NCBI GenBank assembly: GCA_001800945.1
Contig: MGWJ01000008.1
Coordinates: forward strand, 1 to 9,696
Source: Flavobacteria bacterium RIFCSPLOWO2_12_FULL_31_7
GTDB taxonomy: Bacteria; Bacteroidota; Bacteroidia; Flavobacteriales; Flavobacteriaceae
DNA length: 9,696 nucleotides
Direction of reading: 5' to 3'
Shown here: one piece after another, positions 6,638 through 9,696 of the stretch
Numbering within the stretch: position 1 is the first letter of the stretch
Layout of the letters: the number at the start of each line of letters is the position of its first letter
Translations under genes and position numbers: made by a program
The notes under the pieces: model-generated
Told to the model about the DNA's origin: nothing
What the model saw: the letters and a program-made list of their open reading frames with translations, nothing else
The model's database searches: none

Positions 6638-6678
6638 ACTTGAAACTTGAAACAAAAAAAACTTTTAAACATAAAATA

Positions 6679-7128
6679 ATGACACATTTAAAAATAGGTG
6701 ATAAAGCTCCAAATTTTTCGGGAACAGATCAGAATGGAAAAGCGCATTCGTTAGCGGATTATTCAGGTAAAAAATTAGTGGTTTTCTTTTATCCAAAAGC
6801 CAATACGCCAGGTTGCACTGCTGAAGCTTGCGATTTACGTGATAATTATGAACGTTTTCAAGCGAATAATTATGAGCTTTTAGGTGTCAGTGCGGATAGT
6901 GCCAAAGCACAAAAAAAGTTTGAAGAAAAGTACAGTTTTCCCTTTGCTTTATTAGCGGATGAAGATAAATCTGTGATTGAAGCATTTGGAGTTTGGGGTC
7001 CGAAAAAATTTATGGGAAGAGAATTTGATGGGATTCACAGAACCACTTTCGTAATTGACGAAAACGGAATCATTACAGATGTTATTGAAAAAGTAAAAAC
7101 AAAAGAACACGCCAGTCAGATTTTGTAG
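6679..7128 (+). CDS. bcp: Thioredoxin-dependent thiol peroxidase, BCP/PrxQ family
   Basis: This 149-residue atypical 2-Cys peroxiredoxin reduces hydrogen peroxide and organic hydroperoxides in the cytoplasm using thioredoxin. YPKANTPGCTAEACDLRD contains the peroxidatic C46 and the resolving C51, with the C-x4-C spacing of E. coli BCP. GDKAPNFSGTDQNGK and FGVWGPKKFMGREFDGIHRTTFVID are family landmarks, and the length fits. I use the ATG at 6679; an in-frame TTG at 6640 would add 13 residues of low-complexity Lys-rich sequence before the conserved start and would fall in the leader. It is divergent from nth, so a DNA repair gene and a peroxide-removing enzyme share one promoter region, which suits a common oxidative-stress role (inference). 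A terminator starts 14 nt after the stop. Confidence 0.95.
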   Translation: MTHLKIGDKAPNFSGTDQNGKAHSLADYSGKKLVVFFYPKANTPGCTAEACDLRDNYERFQANNYELLGVSADSAKAQKKFEEKYSFPFALLADEDKSVIEAFGVWGPKKFMGREFDGIHRTTFVIDENGIITDVIEKVKTKEHASQIL

Positions 7129-7142
7129 AAAGTTTAGATAAT

Positions 7143-7181
7143 AAAAAAGCCGTTTCTAAAAATATTAGAACGGCTTTTTTT
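7143..7181. terminator. Bidirectional rho-independent terminator between bcp and sufD
   Basis: AAAAAAGCCGTT-CTAA (7143-7159, with one bulged T at 7155) pairs with TTAGAACGGCTTTTTT (7165-7180) around a 5-nt loop. Seven T follow on the + strand, and the A-tract gives a T-tract on the - strand. It lies between the stops of two converging genes (7128 and 7200) and should end both transcripts, which marks the end of the suf operon. Confidence 0.92.
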
Positions 7182-7199
7182 AATATTTATATGAATCCA

Positions 7200-8519
7200 T
7201 TACAAATCAAATCCCATATTTACCCCTAATTTATCGGCGATTATACGAGCAATTTTTGCTCTTAATTCTGGAATTTTTACACTATTTGTAACTTCACTGG
7301 TAAACGCATACATCAATAAAGCTTTTGCTTCTTTTTTACCAATTCCACGTTGTTGCATGTAAAACATAGCATTTTCATCTAATTGTCCAATCGTACAACC
7401 GTGAGAACATTTTACATCATCTGCAAAAATTTCTAATTGTGGTTTGGCGTTGATTGTTGCTTTATCACTTAATAAAATATTGTTATTTTGCTGAAAAGCA
7501 TCTGTTTTTTGCGCTTCTTTTTCTACGAAAATCTTACCATTGAAAACTCCAGTTGAATTCCCATCTAAAATGGTTTTATAATTTTGGTGACTTTCACAAT
7601 TTGGTGTGGCATGTTGCACTAAAGTATAATGATCTACGTGTTGCTTGTCGCCAATAATCGTAATTCCTTTTAAAGTGGAATCGATGTGTTCTCCTTGGTG
7701 ATAGAAATTTAAATTGTTTCTAGTAATATTTCCTCCGAAAGAAAAAGTATGTACCGAAACATGGCTATCTTGCTTTTGAGAAATATATGTGTTGTCAATT
7801 AAATTTGCAGTTTGTAAATCATTTTGGATTTTATAATAATCAGCAATGGCACGTTTTTTTGCAAAAATTTCTGTAACTGAATTCGTTAAAACAGGATTGT
7901 TATTTAAACTCTGATGACGTTCTACAATTTGTACATGAGAATTTTCCCCTACTACAATTAAGTTTCTTGGTTGTGTCATTAAAGCAGCTTCAGAACCTGT
8001 AGAGAAATAAATAATTTCTATCGGTTTTTCAACGACTTTACTTTTTGGAATATTTACATAAGCACCTTCGTGAGAAAATGCGGTATTTAGCGAAGTCAAA
8101 CTGTCGTCAGAATTGGCAATTTTATTGAAATATTCATCAATTACCATTTTGTATTTAGGTTTGGTTAATGCAGATGACATCAAACAAACATCTAAACCAT
8201 CATGAGTGGTAGAAGATAAATACGAACTAAATTTTCCATCAATAAAAATGACTTTATAAGTATCTACATCATTTAAAAAGTATTTTTTTACTTCTGCAAA
8301 TTCTACTGTATTTTCGTTTTTGGCAAATACGCTAAAATCATTTTTTAAAATGGCATTTAACGAAGTATATTTCCAAGCTTCCTCTTTTTTAGTTGGGAAA
8401 CCTTTATTTTCGAAGTTTTTTATAGCCGAAGTTCTTATGTCGTGTAAATCATTGTTTACATCCGCAATTTTTTCTTCGAACGCCATAAAAGACGATATTA
8501 ATTTTTCTTTTAATTCCAT
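7200..8519 (-). CDS. sufD: Fe-S cluster assembly protein SufD
   Basis: This 439-residue SufD belongs to the SufBCD scaffold complex, in which SufB and SufD form a beta-helix heterodimer bound to two SufC ATPases. The N-terminal part is helical and contains PTKKEEAWKYTSL, the usual SufD/SufB-family lead-in. The centre is beta-helical, with PRNLIVVGENSHVQIVERH. The C-terminal core has VKCSHGCTIGQLDENAMFYM, in which C371 and H373 correspond to the Cys and His (C358, H360 of E. coli) placed at the SufB-SufD interface for cluster assembly, followed by QRGIGKKEAKALLMYAF, the SufC-binding helix region. Length agrees with E. coli SufD (423). It is the last gene of the operon, 69 nt after sufC, and is followed by the bidirectional terminator. 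A second Met at residue 12 is an alternative start, but the ATG at 8519 is preferred by length. Confidence 0.96.
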   Translation of the reverse strand: MELKEKLISSFMAFEEKIADVNNDLHDIRTSAIKNFENKGFPTKKEEAWKYTSLNAILKNDFSVFAKNENTVEFAEVKKYFLNDVDTYKVIFIDGKFSSYLSSTTHDGLDVCLMSSALTKPKYKMVIDEYFNKIANSDDSLTSLNTAFSHEGAYVNIPKSKVVEKPIEIIYFSTGSEAALMTQPRNLIVVGENSHVQIVERHQSLNNNPVLTNSVTEIFAKKRAIADYYKIQNDLQTANLIDNTYISQKQDSHVSVHTFSFGGNITRNNLNFYHQGEHIDSTLKGITIIGDKQHVDHYTLVQHATPNCESHQNYKTILDGNSTGVFNGKIFVEKEAQKTDAFQQNNNILLSDKATINAKPQLEIFADDVKCSHGCTIGQLDENAMFYMQQRGIGKKEAKALLMYAFTSEVTNSVKIPELRAKIARIIADKLGVNMGFDL

Positions 8520-8525
8520 AATTTT

Positions 8526-8585
8526 GTTGTGGGTTGTGGGTTGTTTTTGTTATCGGTTTAAAACTGATAACTCACAACTCATAAC
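8526..8585. repeat. Inverted array of 7-bp repeats in the sufC-sufD gap
   Basis: On the + strand two copies of GTTGTGG (8526-8539) and a partial third are followed by TGATAAC, TCACAAC and TCATAAC (8565-8585). The left heptads are near reverse complements of the right ones: 8526-8539 against 8572-8585 matches at 11 of 14 positions. Inside, GTTATC (8549-8554) and GATAAC (8566-8571) are perfect inverted copies. In the suf mRNA (- strand) this gives a stem-loop between the sufC stop and the sufD start. Confidence 0.6.
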
Positions 8586-8588
8586 TTT

Positions 8589-9338
8589 TTAAACCAATTC
8601 ATTTTTAATCCAATCGTAACCTTTTTCTTCTAATTCTAAGGCTAAAGACGCATCACCAGATTTAACAATTTTTCCGTCCATTAATACGTGTACAAAATCA
8701 GGAACAATATAATCTAATAAACGTTGGTAGTGTGTGATAACTAAAACGGCATTCTTTTCATTTTTTAATTTATTCACACCATTTGCTACGATACGTAACG
8801 CGTCAATATCTAATCCTGAATCTGTTTCATCCAAAATTGCTAATTTTGGTTCTAACATCGCCATCTGGAAAATTTCATTACGTTTTTTCTCACCACCAGA
8901 AAAACCTTCATTTAGAGAACGAGATAAAAATTTACGATCCATTTCTAATAATTCCGATTTTTCACGGATTAATTTTAGCATTTCGTTAGCTGGCATATCT
9001 TCTTCACCACGAGCTTTACGTGATTCATTGATAGCCGTTTTGATAAAATTAGTTACAGAAACTCCTGGAATTTCTACTGGATATTGAAACGATAAGAAAA
9101 CACCTTTGTGTGCTCTTTCTTCTGGTGCTAATTCAGAAATATCTTCACCTTCTAAAATGATTTCTCCTTCAGAAACTTCATAATTTTCGTTTCCAGCGAT
9201 GATAGAAGAAAGTGTACTTTTTCCAGCACCATTTGGTCCCATAATCGCATGAACTTCTCCAGCTTTAATCTCTAAATTAATTCCTTTTAATATTTCTTTG
9301 TCTTCAACAGACGCGTGTAAATTTTTAATGCTTAACAT
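8589..9338 (-). CDS. sufC: Fe-S cluster assembly ATPase SufC
   Basis: This 249-residue ABC-type ATPase powers the SufBCD scaffold; it is cytoplasmic and not a transporter. Walker A is GPNGAGKST (34-42), the Q-loop Gln is Q85, the signature is FSGGEKKR (146-153), Walker B is LAILDETDSGLD with E171 as catalytic base, and the switch His is H203 in VITHYQRLL. DETDSGLDIDAL and FQYPVEIPGV are specific to SufC among ABC proteins. Length matches E. coli SufC (248). It is 48 nt after sufB and 69 nt before sufD on the same strand, the usual sufB-C-D order. The start ATG is preceded by an A-rich stretch without a Shine-Dalgarno motif. Confidence 0.97.
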   Translation of the reverse strand: MLSIKNLHASVEDKEILKGINLEIKAGEVHAIMGPNGAGKSTLSSIIAGNENYEVSEGEIILEGEDISELAPEERAHKGVFLSFQYPVEIPGVSVTNFIKTAINESRKARGEEDMPANEMLKLIREKSELLEMDRKFLSRSLNEGFSGGEKKRNEIFQMAMLEPKLAILDETDSGLDIDALRIVANGVNKLKNEKNAVLVITHYQRLLDYIVPDFVHVLMDGKIVKSGDASLALELEEKGYDWIKNELV

Positions 9339-9386
9339 TTTATTTTTTATTTTTAACCATTTAAGGCATGTAAGTTTATATAAGTT

Positions 9387-9696
9387 TTATCCAACACTTC
9401 CTTCTAACGAAATTTCAAATAATTTCTGAGCTTCTACGGCAAATTCCATTGGTAATTTATTCAAGACTTCTTTACTAAAACCGTTTACAATTAACGCAAT
9501 TGCTTTTTCTGTTGGAATTCCACGTTGGTTGCAATAAAACACTTGGTCTTCTCCAATTTTTGAAGTCGTAGCTTCGTGTTCAATTTTTGCAGTTGTATTT
9601 TTACTTTCTATGTAAGGAAAAGTATGTGCGCCACAATTATTACCCATTAACAAACTGTCACATTGCGAGAAGTTACGAGCATTATCTGCATTTTTG
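9387..9696 (-). CDS. sufB: Fe-S cluster assembly scaffold SufB, C-terminal 102 residues
   Basis: The frame is open to the right edge, so only the C-terminal fifth is visible; no start is called inside the window. The first visible residues KNADNARNFSQCDSLLMG followed by NCGAHTFPYIESKN are diagnostic of SufB. The Cys in QCDS (visible residue 12) corresponds to E. coli C405, the sulfur-accepting Cys, and IEHEATTSKIGED contains the equivalents of H433 and E434 at exactly the expected spacing (28 and 29 residues later). FYCNQRGIPTEKAIALIVNGF is the SufC-contact helix region, and the end AQKLFEISLEGSVG is the conserved SufB C-terminus. It heads the visible part of the suf operon; the promoter lies outside. 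Confidence 0.95.
   Translation of the reverse strand, partial: KNADNARNFSQCDSLLMGNNCGAHTFPYIESKNTTAKIEHEATTSKIGEDQVFYCNQRGIPTEKAIALIVNGFSKEVLNKLPMEFAVEAQKLFEISLEGSVG

Noticed and set aside
6640..6678. TTG at 6640 as start of the peroxiredoxin gene
   Set aside because: The extension is Lys-rich, unlike the family, and overlaps the expected leader; the ATG at 6679 gives the normal length.
8320..9087. Plus-strand open frames opposite sufD and sufC
   Set aside because: They are antisense to conserved Suf genes, in low-complexity shadow frames.

Overview
The window comes from an AT-rich genome of the phylum Bacteroidota, most likely family Flavobacteriaceae. Three things point there: the families and order of the housekeeping genes (sigma factor, nth, peroxiredoxin, sufBCD), a promoter of the Bacteroidota form TTTG-N21-TATATTTG, and start codons without clear Shine-Dalgarno sequences. 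Species cannot be named from the sequence.

Region 1 (1-4679, + strand) is the tail of a beta-glucan (laminarin-type) utilisation cluster. It holds the C-terminal 515 residues of a multidomain GH16 endo-glucanase (PKD-like domain, unassigned middle module, GH16), a lipoprotein GH3 beta-glucosidase of the BglX type, and a compact secreted GH16 enzyme 1 nt after the GH3 gene. The likely division of labour is that the GH16 enzymes cut beta-1,3(-1,4/1,6)-glucan into oligosaccharides and GH3 trims these to glucose. A perfect 13-bp hairpin separates the first GH16 gene from the GH3-GH16 pair. Any SusC/SusD transporter genes would lie to the left of the window.

Region 2 (4680-5938) carries a good sigma-A promoter, an ECF-type sigma factor gene, a 47-residue small ORF of unknown function and a rho-independent terminator. 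After that comes a 110-bp element with 19-bp imperfect terminal inverted repeats, lying in the gap before nth, whose gene converges on it.

Region 3 (5939-7181) holds a divergent pair: nth (endonuclease III, - strand) and a BCP-type thiol peroxidase (+ strand). They share a 77-bp intergenic region with a -7-like box for each direction. The nth product keeps its catalytic Lys and Asp but has none of the four Cys of the usual 4Fe-4S cluster. A bidirectional terminator closes bcp and the converging suf operon.

Region 4 (7200-9696, - strand) is the distal part of an iron-sulfur assembly operon in the order sufB (C-terminal 102 residues), sufC, sufD. It ends at the bidirectional terminator with no sufS or sufE following. 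The sufC-sufD gap holds an inverted array of 7-bp repeats.

No tRNA, rRNA, CRISPR array, insertion sequence or transposase gene was seen. Nothing here amounts to a clear new defence or biosynthetic system. The most interesting items are the sigma-factor/small-ORF pair, the cluster-less Nth, the hairpin repeat elements and the unassigned module in the large GH16 protein.
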